Part shown: one piece after another, positions 13,901-24,600 of the stretch
Position numbering within the stretch: position 1 is the first letter of the stretch
Layout: the number at the start of each line of letters is the position of its first letter
Source of the DNA: Macrobrachium rosenbergii
Lineage: Eukaryota > Arthropoda > Malacostraca > Decapoda > Palaemonidae
Direction of reading: 5' to 3'
Length of the DNA: 64,000 nt
Assembly: GCF_040412425.1 (NCBI RefSeq)
Contig: NC_089766.1
Span: forward strand, 12,697,008 to 12,761,007
Translations under genes and position numbers: made by a program
The notes under the pieces: model-generated
The model's input: the letters and a program-made list of their open reading frames with translations, nothing else
Databases searched by the model: none
Told to the model about the DNA's origin: nothing

Positions 13901-14000
13901 TACAATCACAATACATATCTATTTGAAAAATATTTCTTCAAGAAAATTATTAAATCTAAATAAAAAATACCTGTTCATATATACGTTCCAAATTATCCAT
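8924..14000 (-). CDS. Unrecognised conserved-looking protein, about 401 residues, five coding exons
   Basis: Proposed coding path on the minus strand: 14000..13971, 13664..13646, 11833..11628, 11296..11115, 9692..8924 (TGA). All junction phases agree and the total, 1206 bases, is open throughout. The start ATG at 14000 begins MDNLERIYEQ. The protein has no signal peptide or cysteine pattern. It is rich in leucine and predicted-helix stretches (SVVRTLLCFFPYWLPALS near the C-terminus) and ends in an acidic tail. It could be a helical-repeat or scaffold protein, but I do not recognise the family. The last three exons are well supported by splice sites. The two 5' exons, including the 19-nt one, are tentative; the fallback start is the ATG at 11822 (GCCATGA context), giving about 381 residues. 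It is transcribed towards the chaoptin-like gene. Confidence 0.6.
10727..10810. repeat. (GA)n microsatellite
   Basis: About 42 uninterrupted GA units, in the last intron of the minus-strand gene. The SLSLSL and ERERER frames over it are translations of the repeat. Confidence 0.95.
10896..10945. repeat. (GA)n microsatellite
   Basis: Second GA tract of 25 units, 85 bases from the first and in the same orientation. Confidence 0.95.
11115..11296 (-). CDS. Fourth coding exon of the unrecognised protein
   Basis: Acceptor TATGTTTCAG, phase 0; donor CCTGA|GTAAGT, phase 2. It codes EDGNDLWLTRIPIPKM ... ILQALP and joins the last exon as ALPESSPVWENL. Confidence 0.75.
11628..11833 (-). CDS. Third coding exon of the unrecognised protein
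   Basis: Acceptor GTCTTACAG and donor CAG|GTTTAC (a weak donor). The frame reads QIAMKDVLSAAMMYKQ ... LCLVTLAQ, and phase 0 at the donor matches the next acceptor. ATG 11822 inside it is an alternative start. Confidence 0.6.
12906..13150. repeat. Inverted repeat (fold-back element)
   Basis: The segment 12906-12960 (containing TTTAGTTGCACGGC and CCCACCAGTC) returns as an imperfect reverse complement at 13084-13150. Homology extends weakly beyond both ends, and a spacer of about 120 bases contains a G-run. It lies in an intron of the minus-strand gene model. Confidence 0.6.
13465..13598 (+). mobile_element. tRNA-derived SINE, copy 1 (3'-truncated)
   Basis: Matches the heads of the copies at 19740 and 31514: AGTTCCTCATTGG, TCAGCTAGCACTCTGCTGG, a B-box-like CATTCGATTCTCC, then CCGGCCAATGAAGAAT. 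It lacks the CCTTCGGGCCAGCCC tail of the other two. Confidence 0.7.
13646..13664 (-). CDS. Possible 19-nt microexon of the unrecognised protein
   Basis: Bounded by TTCCTGATTAG and GTAAGG. It codes AGLRAR plus one base and exactly repairs the phase between the first and third exons, giving IYEQ-AGLRARG-QIAMKDV. It could instead be part of a 5' UTR exon. Confidence 0.35.
13971..14000 (-). CDS. Possible first coding exon of the unrecognised protein
   Basis: ATG then nine codons to CAG|GTATTT, phase 0. An upstream overlapping ATG at 14056 (MSGDLPAET) is in another frame and runs into a stop after splicing, so it would act only as an upstream reading frame. Confidence 0.4.
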
Positions 14001-14535
14001 AGAAGGTAAATCTGGCCGCCAGAGGTCACAGTCTCAGCTGGAAGATCGCCGCTCATGTTATTGACGCTCTCCGTGTTATTATCTGTTTAACAAGACAAGG
14101 CCTGAAATCTGCTGAACTTCAATGTTCATAACACGATTGCCAAAAGTTTATCTTGCAGATTCTATCATGCGTACACGATAGTTCTGTAAGTTACTGTATA
14201 ATTGCAAAACTTTTTCTATCCATACACCATAACTAACTTCCAATAAATAAATCACCAACACCAAGTGGTTGTTAACGAGGATACTGCATTCGGAAAGTTA
14301 AGTAACAACGTAGATGGGACTGTGCTATTCCTGATTTTCAGAAATATTTGACAATAAATTTAGTTTGTGTCCTGCGGTACTAGACCAGTGGCTTCCCACT
14401 CGAACGGAATATTATAAGATTCCATTGAATCTACTCAAGGTTCTAACACGACTTCAGTAATTAAGCAATCACATGCACATGCTAGGGAGTGAAAGTATGG
14501 TACACAGTTGACAACAAAATATCACAAGAGGCTTT

Positions 14536-14550
14536 TATATATATATATGG

Positions 14551-14596
<46 letters not shown>

Positions 14597-14795
14597 ATAT
14601 ATATATATATATCTGTATTTGAAAGTCCTCAAATTCTCACCTCTCTAGAAGTATTTATTAATAAGTATACAACATGGAGAGGGAACCTGACCACAAGTCT
14701 ACATAAAGAGAATCTGTATTCCCTGAATTTAGAGACGATTCTGTATTGTACAGTATTTATTAATAAGTCAATACAACGCTGGAGAGGTAAGTCTG

Positions 14796-14861
<66 letters not shown>
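14536..14861. repeat. Two (TA)n tracts with unique DNA between
   Basis: TA runs at about 14536-14612 (interrupted) and 14797-14861. The YIYIYI open frames here are repeat translations. Short related stretches (GTATTTATTAATAAGT) precede each tract's inner flank. Confidence 0.9.
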
Positions 14862-14863
<2 letters not shown>

Positions 14864-16839
14864 CAGAGATCAAACTGTTAGCCAGATGAGGCACAAGGTG
14901 TGAAAAAAGCATTTTGACCCGTTTCGCAATTAAACACGAGGCCTTATACTGGTGAAGCAAGCATCTTAACAGTTGGCCTACAAGGACCCATAATTTGTAA
15001 TACCAATAATAAAAAGAACACAATGTATTGAAAAATGAGAGAAACAAGAAAGGATTTAGACATGCAAGGAAATTATAGAATGAAATGGCCCCTTTCACAC
15101 ACATTAATAGAAATCAATTTTAAAATAAATATGCAATATTTGGGACCTAAACATTAAATTTTAACGCATAAAAAACTTGACATATTTTTACCGTATAAAA
15201 ACATTTATTCAACTTCTGATGACAACAGTAGAGTAATCACATGGGTACCATCTTAACCTAGCCTAATCTACAGTAACACATTTTACCTGTTCTTCACTCC
15301 CTTTCCTTGCATCATATACCACGCAAATCACCACAAATTATCTAGATTTCTCTGTAAAAACAGTAGGGCTTACTTAACAAAGTCAACTTGCAGCTGTGTT
15401 AAATATAATTTTTAGAACTTAATATCCACATGCAATTCGAGGAATTTCTTGTTGCTATCACACTAATCTCGCGATAATGTTCCCCAAGACACGTGGCCGA
15501 ATTCCCAAATAAGACAACAGCACCCTTTACTGAGCTATGTGAAATTTCAAACCTACTGAAGTATAATCCTTTGTCTTCAGTTGTTTCAGTAGCAGGGGAG
15601 AGATCACACTACTTGTCTGAAAGAGCCTAAACACGAGTTTTTTTTAAATTAAGGTATAGGAGATTTAACTCTCTCTCTAGTGTATTTTGTTTATACTTCT
15701 TTGGTCAGTTTTATTTTTAAGAAGGCATCATTTAACTGGTAAAAGGTATGCTTTAATCCTTGCATCTGAGCAGTCACAAGTTCAGCCACTAAACATTTGT
15801 GGCTTTGAACTATAAAACACATCCCAGTATAACTTGTCTATATCCGTAAAACTCAAAAAAAATCCCTTTGCCTTTAGAAATGTTGTAGCCTAAAACAGTA
15901 TTGAACTGAGAAAAAAAAGAGCCCACTTTATAAAATGGGGCCTTTGGGCTTCTCTGGGAGACACCAGAGCGACCATGGTAACATCAGGGACAAAGACTCC
16001 CTCTGAAATCGCCGGAACAAAGACTCCCTCTGGAATCGCCGGAGGAGCCTCTGCATGTAAATCACATTGATTTCATTTAGTTTTGGAATGAGACGCACAA
16101 AACAGTTCCTACTTTTTAAAATTCCTTGACAACTCGGAAACAATCGGTTGCTGCCTCACGTTTTCGTGAGTATAATGCATGTACACTGGAATTCACCCTA
16201 TTAAAGAGTGGCATTTTCGTGCATATAATATATCGACACAAAGTGTCACCTGTTCGTTCTCATGCAAATTAAACCATTAAAATGGAGGAAAAGTTTTTTT
16301 TTTCTGACAACTGAAAAGTGGTTACTTCTGACATTCCTTCTCACCATGAGGTTTCCTTCTCAGAAAGATGCTATTAGTTCCCACTGCAGTGGTCTGAAAC
16401 CGCGTATTTAACTAACAAGTATTTTAGGAAGCTTGAAGAAGTGCGAGAGAAGGAACTTGACGCATGAATCATTGGTGAGAATGAGGAAGCCAAATATCGC
16501 ATTACTCCAGGGATTAGGAAACTCAAACACGAATCATTGATGATACCTGTGGGCAAAAAAAAAAAAAATACTGAGAGATTATTAATGCTACTTTGAAGCA
16601 ACATGATCCTATGCCTTAGTTTTACTGACTTACTTCCCAAGTATTGCTCATATATGAGTTCATACTTGACGATTTGTTTATTTGCTTTCACCTGAAGTTT
16701 GTTTGATACTTGTTTTCTTTGAACATTGTTTATACTTGTGGTTATTTCACTCTGTGGAAACCTAATGGCCATCTCGGTCTGTTTCTAATTGAACTATTAA
16801 TCTACTAGCTGCTGCACAGAATTTATTGGTATCTCATGC
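14862..16839. other. Intergenic stretch, no gene seen
   Basis: Nothing with coding character. It contains two direct 27-bp copies near 15989-16043 (ACAAAGACTCCCTCTG core), which look like a small local duplication. Confidence 0.5.
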
Positions 16840-17178
16840 AATACGAAACGTTAGGTTCGGCGCAATCGAGTTTTCCGTACAGCGTATAAATGCTATATGA
16901 ACCGCGGCCCACGAGACTTTCAGCCACGGGCCGGTGGTGGCCTGTCCTATAGCGTTGCCAGAAGCACGATCACGGCTAACTTTAACCTTACATAGAATAA
17001 AAACTAACGAGGCTAGATGGCTGCAATTTGGTATGTTTGATGATTGGAGGGTGGATGATCAACATAGCAATTTGCAGCCCTCTAGTCTCAGTAGTTTTTA
17101 AGATCTGAGGGCAGAGAGAAAAAGTGCGGACGGACAGACAAAGCCATAGCAATAGTTTTCTTTTACAGAAAACTAAAA
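16840..17178 (+). mobile_element. Interspersed SINE-like repeat
   Basis: GC-richer block in AT-rich surroundings, ending in GCGGACGGACAGACAAAGCC and then a short hairpin-like end (TTTTCTTTTACAGAAAACTA) and an A-rich tail. I recall this ending as common in decapod genomes. Boundaries are approximate and no second copy lies in the window. Confidence 0.45.
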
Positions 17179-17583
17179 ATGGCCGTTACAAAGTTCCACA
17201 CGATGATCGCTAGAAGAACCGACCTCCACAAGGCCCAAAATATAAGTTTTAAGAGTTATGGTCCATAACGTAATCTCTGAAATCCTCAGCTTCCACCAGA
17301 GCACGCAGGATTACCTTTTAAAAATCTAGACCACCAAAAGGGTCCTTGTGTAAAGGATACAGACTTTCAGTTCCTTAGCAAATCTTCAAGGATGGAGCTG
17401 CTAGACCCACATCCTTTTTCTTAACCACAGCGCACGCTGGTACCTATTTACAGCTGTGTGATCTGATGGACGGTTGGGCAAAGAGTAAACCAGGGAACTA
17501 AGCAAACGTGAGCCACAATGCTGCATCACTCAGCCAAGGCGCATACTCTGGGTGATTCCCTTTTGCTAATGTGTGAAGTCAGG

Positions 17584-18007
17584 CAGTAAATATGTGAAAT
17601 CAGGGATTTCACTAAATCCCTAGGGAATTAGTGAAATTACCAATTCACTTAATAACATCTGATTCCCGAGGGCTAGTACTAAACACGGCGAAACAGTGAT
17701 TCATCTACACTGTTTTGCCATGTTTAGTACTAGCCCCTGGGGGGTCAAATGTGTTTCGCCATGTTTAATACTAGACCCTGGGGGGTAAAATGTTTCGCCG
17801 TGTTTAGTACTACCCCCTGGGGAATCAAATGAACTTAGGGACATTTGATCTCCCAGGGGCTAGTACTAAACGGCGAAACAGTGTAGATGAATCACTGTTT
17901 CACCGTGTTTAGTACTAGCCCTCGGGGATCAGATGTTCCTAAGCAAACTGGTCATTTCACACATTCCCTAGGTTTTTCATGAAATCCCTGATTTCACATA
18001 TTTACTG
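17584..18007. mobile_element. Fold-back MITE with nested palindromes
   Basis: Terminal inverted repeats begin CAGTAAATATGTGAAATCAG and end in its reverse complement at 18007. Between them lie six copies of a module around TTTAGTACTAGCCCC plus CGCCGTG, in the order minus, plus, plus, plus, minus, plus. There is no coding capacity. A (TA)n tract starts ten bases after the right end. Confidence 0.8.
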
Positions 18008-18014
18008 TAACATA

Positions 18015-18016
<2 letters not shown>

Positions 18017-18092
<76 letters not shown>
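18017..18092. repeat. (TA)n microsatellite
   Basis: About 38 TA units directly after the fold-back MITE. Confidence 0.95.
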
Positions 18093-18093
<1 letters not shown>

Positions 18094-18330
18094 GTGCATT
18101 AATATATTAAAACTTTAATGTCATTAATTATAAATCAATAAATGAAACATTGAACCTGTCCTCATGTTCTTTTTTTCCCTCCCTGTCATGTGTCTGAATT
18201 CCCAGAGCCTTATTCTCGTAAGCATTCACAAGCGCCCTATTTAAGTCAAGTCAGCTGCAATAAGGTCTAAGTTTGAGCTCTTTCATCTGACGCTTCGTTC
18301 GTCGTCTTCAAGGTAAAGTTTTACCTATAA

Positions 18331-18383
18331 CGCACACACACACACACATATATATACATACATATACATACACACATATATAT
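18331..18383. repeat. Compound (CA)n/(TA)n tract
   Basis: CA run followed by TATATACATACATATACATA-type repeats. Confidence 0.85.
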
Positions 18384-18833
18384 TCTCATTTGAATTTAGT
18401 TGTCTGTTTCTTCTCGCTGTCATCAAATATTTTCTCTGCTGGTCGGGAGGAGTTACTGGGCCACACCAGCCCTCTACCTCCATTTCACATACCATATCTT
18501 TCAGGCCGCCTTTGGGCAAATGCTCATGCTAACATAAGGCCGTCTACAGCTAAACCAAACATACATTTGTGTGGCTCTTGGGTCTAAGAAAGAAACCTCA
18601 ACCATCCGAGTCAAACAGTCTATAAATGCAGTTTTGCATTTAGGATTCAATATTATATATCTTACATGCTTACAGTAATGAAAATAATTTATTTCGAATA
18701 AGATTTTGTCAACTTGCTCTGTACATTCTCCGGCTCACTAAAACTGGAGCGCAGAAAGGATGAACTAGCAAATAAGAGATACCTTTCTCTTCTCTCTTTA
18801 TCTAGACGCCCCTAAATACACACACACACACAT

Positions 18834-18871
<38 letters not shown>

Positions 18872-19671
18872 GGGATATGGGCTAGGCTTAGAGCGAAGGT
18901 GAAGGAGTAGATACGATGTTTGTAAAATTTCAGTAAAATTTTACGATGGGGTATTAGAGACAGCAGGGAGTGATTGTGGGTGAAAAAAGGGAATCAAAAT
19001 TTGACGACAGAATCTTACAAAATACTCACCCTATCATGCCAAGACTGCATTCCCTTCAAGCAGTGCTTCTCATTTGCATAGTTTATACCCAGATCCATTT
19101 GCTCATTAACCTCGCTCTCTGCATTTACTTCCCTATAGAACAACTAATTTTTCTCTATTTTTTATTACTGGCCTTCTATGTCTCTCACTTTCTTCTTGAC
19201 AACATGATCAATTCATCTTTCTTAAGAGATTGCACTCCTGAGGACTGAACAACACGAGAGTGGAAAAGGTTTGTGCAGGTCCAAGAAAGCAAGTAGAATT
19301 GCCTGTTTAGAAAGTGCAGGGGGTAACTAAGAAGTTGAAGCATGGAAAGACACCAGGAACTGACGGGATTAAGAGAGACAATATTATTGACGGAATGACC
19401 AATGTTTTGTAAGGTTCTTCTGGTACCTTACGGTCTCTGCTTCCAGTTTGTTCTACAGATATCGTTTTAGGCATTGCTCTCGATGCCTTGATCATATGCT
19501 GCCCTCTTCCTTAGCCTATTTGTAATAGTTAGGAATTGCAGTTCCCGTGATACTGTTCTAGGGCAAGTAGTTTGATGAGCTCTTAATACCATCCACTTCT
19601 AAAATGTGGACTTGACTACCTTCCTTTCATGAAACTTGCTTCCTTTCACACTATTGGACTGTAATCCATCA
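18384..19671. other. Intergenic stretch, no gene seen apart from a CA tract
   Basis: Only short frames without recognisable motifs or supported splice sites. The CA microsatellite at 18817-18870 is listed separately. Confidence 0.45.
18817..18870. repeat. (CA)n microsatellite
   Basis: CA run with a single TG interruption near 18833. Confidence 0.95.
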
Positions 19672-19735
19672 TTCCTTGGTATAATGGTTAGTGTCTTGGT
19701 GTTCTATTAGGATGTCGGGAGTTCGCGCTTCCCCT
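19672..19735 (+). mobile_element. tRNA-like head in front of SINE copy 2
   Basis: CCTTGGTATAATGGTTAG resembles the 5' arm and A-box of tRNAs such as Asp or Glu, and GGGAGTTCGCGCTTCCCC resembles a T-arm with B-box. Spacing is near that of a tRNA, but the acceptor stem does not close, so it is a relic or a SINE module rather than a working gene. Confidence 0.45.
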
Positions 19736-19739
19736 AGGC

Positions 19740-20010
19740 AAGTTCCTCGTTGGACGGGTGGGTACCGTTCTCAGCTAGCACTCTGCTGGGCCCGCGTTCG
19801 ATTCTCAGACCGGCCAATGAAGAATCAGAGGAATTTATTTCTGGTCATAGAAATTCATTTCTCGTTACAATGTGGTTCGGATTCCACAATAAGCTGTAGG
19901 TCCTGTTGCTAGGTAACCAATTGGTTCTTAGCCACATAAAACAAATCTAATCCTTCGGGCCAGCCCTAGGAGAGCTGTTAATCAGCTCAGTGGTCTGGTT
20001 AAACTAAGGT
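19740..20010 (+). mobile_element. tRNA-derived SINE, copy 2 (full length)
   Basis: Head with A-box-like GGGTGGGTACCGTTCTCAGC and B-box-like GCGTTCGATTCTC, a body with AATGAAGAATCAGAGGAATT, and a tail with CCTTCGGGCCAGCCC and AGCTCAGTGGTCTGG. It is nearly collinear with the copy at 31514. Confidence 0.75.
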
Positions 20011-20875
20011 ATGCTTTTACCCTAAGGCAATGAAGAATCACTCACTCTACAGTATATCATGGACAGTTACTGCCGCAGTGCAGGGTCTGTGGTGGGGGGC
20101 TGGGGGAACCTGGATGACGTTCGCCCGAGCAACTTCAGGCGGTGGAGAAATGAATCCAAGGAATTTTAATTTAACTTTATCAAACTTGATTTTTGCAGCC
20201 ATGCCCATTTGGTTGACAAGTTTTCTAAAGCATTCTGGATATACCTGATAAAATAAGTTTTTTAATAAAGTACTTAAACTCAGAGAATACTGTTCAAATA
20301 TGGTGACTGTATCCCAAAACATTACTGAAAGAATTCCAAGCTCCAGTTAATGAACAATGTGTAAGTCTCTTAACAGGAAAAAAGTCCTGAAGAATGACGA
20401 AACCGGTCTCTATCTAGACTTGGCCCTTAACTTGTAAAAACAATACCCTCATCTCTTCTATATTGTCTTCAGGCTTTCAATACAAGAATAAAGAGCAAAA
20501 ACTTGATTATTTCAACACTTACCATCAGCTTGTGAGGAAATAATATTACTTTTTTCATACATTACCTCATACTCTATTGTAGAGACTACCGAACAGAATG
20601 CCATGTGAATAAAATAGCTTTACCTGAAGTAGTGCCCTCACAGAAACATTAATAAAACACCTAGTTTCCTTGTAATAAAATTTATATCACAGTTAAACAT
20701 ACCCAGATAAGTATGCAGTTAAAATAAAAAAAATGATTAACCTTAGGTTGTATCGACTCATAAAACTAAATACTTAATGCAACGCTTCAAACGGGTAACA
20801 GTTAAGAAAATGTTTTACTTTAATTCCTGTCTCTTTACTTACAGTTATTATAACACGTTCTACACGCAACATAAA
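20011..20875 (+). other. 5' flank of luciferase-subunit-like gene A
   Basis: No coding exon seen. A strong acceptor (CTCTTTACTTACAG, ending 20844) precedes the gene by 31 bases, so a non-coding first exon and a 5' UTR intron are likely here or upstream. Confidence 0.45.
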
Positions 20876-21620
20876 ATGGCTTCCCACAGGACTTCATGTC
20901 TATTGATTCTCTACATAATTCTCCACGTGGGGGTAATTACTCACGCAAATGAACCAGTCATCTCTCAGGATTCTGTTGTATCTGGTATCTCTGACGTCTC
21001 GTCTAGCAATACTACATACCCCACCTTTTATGGTTCCAAAGGCAACACTAAACCTGATTTTCCTAAAACAATGCCTAGAACTATTCCGTGCCCGGCTCCT
21101 GGTGATATCTGGCCCTGTGCATGCACACCAATTGACAACGTCACAATGGACATCAATTGCTCGAACGTGACGAGTGATGGCCAACTCAGATACATCTTCA
21201 GCAGAGAATTCCCTTTTCGAAACTTCAGGAGCCTCGTCATCCAAGGAAACTTTCACGTGAACGCCCTGCAAGAGGGAGACCTGGGAACTTGCTCCTTCGT
21301 CAATATAGATATCAGAGATTCAGCACTGATTACAATCGACGACTTCGCATTGGAGGGAAGCCTCGACACCTTAGAGGCACTCGTTCTGATCAACAACAAT
21401 ATCAGGTATATCCCAGACATTTCGGCCTTCAGCCGTCTGAACAGACTTGATTTCCAGTACAATGCACTGACGGAGTTCCCTTTCCTAAACTCTTCGACAC
21501 TTCAGACGCTCATTCTTCGTGGATTCCCCTTCGGAGTGATTCCTCCTACAGCAACGTGGTATTTGCCAGCCCTTGCATATGCTGACTTTGCCTTTTGCTA
21601 CCTGACAGAAATATCTAATG
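20876..21620 (+). CDS. Copy A exon 1: signal peptide, LRR N-cap and first LRRs
   Basis: Donor AATG|GTAAGC. It codes 248 residues plus one base. Coding bases are GC-richer than the AT-rich introns around them. Confidence 0.85.
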
Positions 21621-24600
21621 GTAAGCAGATTTCGTGTGTATTTTCATATGAATGAAAGATGTGAATGTTTTGTGTGCTTGCAATCTCTTTCTTTTCCCTT
21701 GGTAACAATCCTCTCCTGAATATTGACAGCTTTCTGGCGTATGAAAGTTACGAATAGGTTTCATGTACTGAAATAATAATGAGCCTCATTTTGGGCCAGA
21801 ACTATCCCGTAATTATGGGGAATAGCTGAAATATCTGAAATAAAAAATCTAACAGCCCTTCGAAACTCCTATGAGTAATTACATAATTCCACGAGTCTTC
21901 ATTCTATAATCTTATAACCTGGTACCTACAATTTGTCATTGTAGTCAATGTCGTACACTAATAATCGTGATTTTAGTAAAACTGAATTCTTCACTCTCCT
22001 TGGATTTACTGTATAAACTTTTGAGTTTTAAAATGAAATTATTTTTGTAGGCTAGTTCTAATGCTGTGCGATGATTGTCAACAATTTATCTGTTCTCAAA
22101 AGGAATATAAATGTACCAGAAATGAAATGAATCTTTATACTTATTGGGAAGGTTGTGTTCAATTTTTGTGGATGCAGTCTGAGTTTAGTGTGTGAATTGG
22201 AATCTCCTTCCATTGACTTCTTTGAGTATTCAAAAGGGTGCTACTATAGTATGATATCTACCGAGCTATTCGCGACCTACCAAACATTAGGATGCTATCT
22301 ACCAAATAACCCAATTAAAATGGCAATTACTCCCTTATATGTAAACTATTTGATTCCCCAGGGCTGCTAAAACGGCGAAACAGTGACTCACCTACACTGT
22401 TTTCCATTATGGTCAAATGAAAATGGATGGTAGATATCATAGTGTAGCAGCACCTTCAAAAGTTTAGAATCTTATATCCTCAAAAATAAGCAGAATGGGA
22501 GTTTAATTGCTTTGATGCAAAATGTGGATTTGAGACAAGGTATTATATTTACAAGGCACTAAAACACGCTTGTGGTTACGGTGACGAGAGAGATAAGAAG
22601 GGGAAAGGACCACAGATGTTGGTGCAAGTTTGGGGATAAGTATAGGAATCAAGAATGTTTGCATATGATATTGCTAGATGTTAGTTTAGAGAAGCTGCAT
22701 AAACTTGTGAAAGACTTGAAACATGACTGTAAACAGAGACTGTTGAAATTACAGGCAGTCAGTATTAAGATTCAGAGAGTAAATGGAAATCCGGAAGGTG
22801 AAAAAATTAATTGCAGTATGAATTGCAAAACTACGTGAACGATCTCCGAGAAAGCTGGGAAACAACTGAGAAGTCCTTTGAAACAAAACTTCAAATCTGT
22901 GAAGGGGCCATTTTCACATCACTTCCATAAAGGAGCGTTGACTCAAAGTGAGCCAACTCTCCTTTATGGAAGTGATGTGAAAATGCTGACTGGAAGTTAG
23001 CATTAGGGTACATGAAAGCTAAGAGAAGGACCACTGTATATCGATATGGTTGGTGGAAGAATGGAAGCAGCTGATTTATGCTAGTATTTGGGAGTCAATG
23101 TAATAGATGGTGGTAGGATGAGTGAAGAAGAGTCATATTAAAAGTGAAACAAGGAGGGCGGCAGGATGTGTGCAAAAGGTTGGGTAGAAAATTCAAGTGT
23201 GTAAATAGAAGCCAAAATTAGAATGGATGCAGATATTAGGAGAAACTAAAAGTTAGAATGTAAGGGTAATTTTGAACTAGCTTTCCATTATGGAAATGAA
23301 GTGTGGATGGTGAAAAGAATTATATTAAAACACTTTAAATAATAGAAAACTGTTTGCATAGAATGCATGGCATTAGAATTCTTGAAAGAGGGAGACATGT
23401 GGTAATATGGAAGAGGTAGAAAGTCATCTGGAGAGAATGGAGAAGGATAAACTAGTATAAGAATGAAGAATTCGGAAGTGGTAAGGGAAAGGATACAAAG
23501 ACCTAAAAGTTACGGATAACTGGCACAAAGGAGGTACTAGGAGAGATATATGAAATGGAAACCTCTGAAATTTGAAGAGAACCCAACTGGTAGGAATGGG
23601 GAAAAAGCAACTCCTAATAAAGTAAAAATAACAAGAGTGCATATGAGAAGCATTTGACATGACAATAATGGTGATAAAAAACAATATCTTAATAATGAGA
23701 AAGTGGAAATGGCAAGAAAGAAGGTGAAATTTCCCAACAGGACACAGGGGATTGCAATACTCAAGTTGACATCATGCTTCCCATGATATCGATTCTCTCC
23801 CTCCAGGGACCTTCACCCACAACGAGCAGCTCTCCTACCTCGAACTGGGTAGCAACAGCTTGAAGTCGATTCCAAAAGACGCCTTTCGCATGAGCGGGGC
23901 AAATAACACACTGCTCCTACAGGGTAACCTGATCAGCGATGTGGACCCTGAAGCCTTCTCTGGTTAGTATTAGGATGGCTAATTCTAGTACTACGTATAA
24001 TTACTAACACATTCCAGAAACTGTATTTCTCGTTACAAACTCCAAACTGCTTATGTTTATTGAACTGACCTTCCTAACCGTAACCCCACCCCGCCAAAAT
24101 GAATACATAGGATCTGGAGTCAGTGGAACTTCCCCCATCAGCCTTATGCTTGTACTACTCTCAAGAGTTCTCGCTATCTTCGATAAGATTCGACCATTTT
24201 TTAAGGCATCCCACTCTATGAAAAGCAAAACAACCTTACATGTCTCTCTTAGAGACTAGATCTTCAATGTAGTTTAGGCAGTCTAGTTAGTTATTAAGGC
24301 TCCTCAGCCCTATGGATTAGAGTTGTTTAGTCATAACAGCTCTTGTAAAATAAAGGGCAACGAATCTGCCTGTGGTTTACAACTTCGGTCTACTGTTTGC
24401 TCGGCGGACTCGGTGTTCAGTTGTCTCATATTAATCTATGGAAGTACAGAAAATGTGGTTGTTGGGGACAGCAAGCAGCATGGAAGCACCGAGATGAAAT
24501 TCAATGGTCTTTCAAACACAGTTCAATCCAAAATTTGTAGAGCTACGGTTTTGATACGATCATTTCTACAATATTTTAATAGCCTTAATGAAACCTGGAA

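Noticed and set aside
20777..20875. Upstream ATG extension of copy A by 33 residues
   Set aside because: A strong acceptor lies between it and ATG 20876, copy B has no equivalent, and it would bury the signal peptide.
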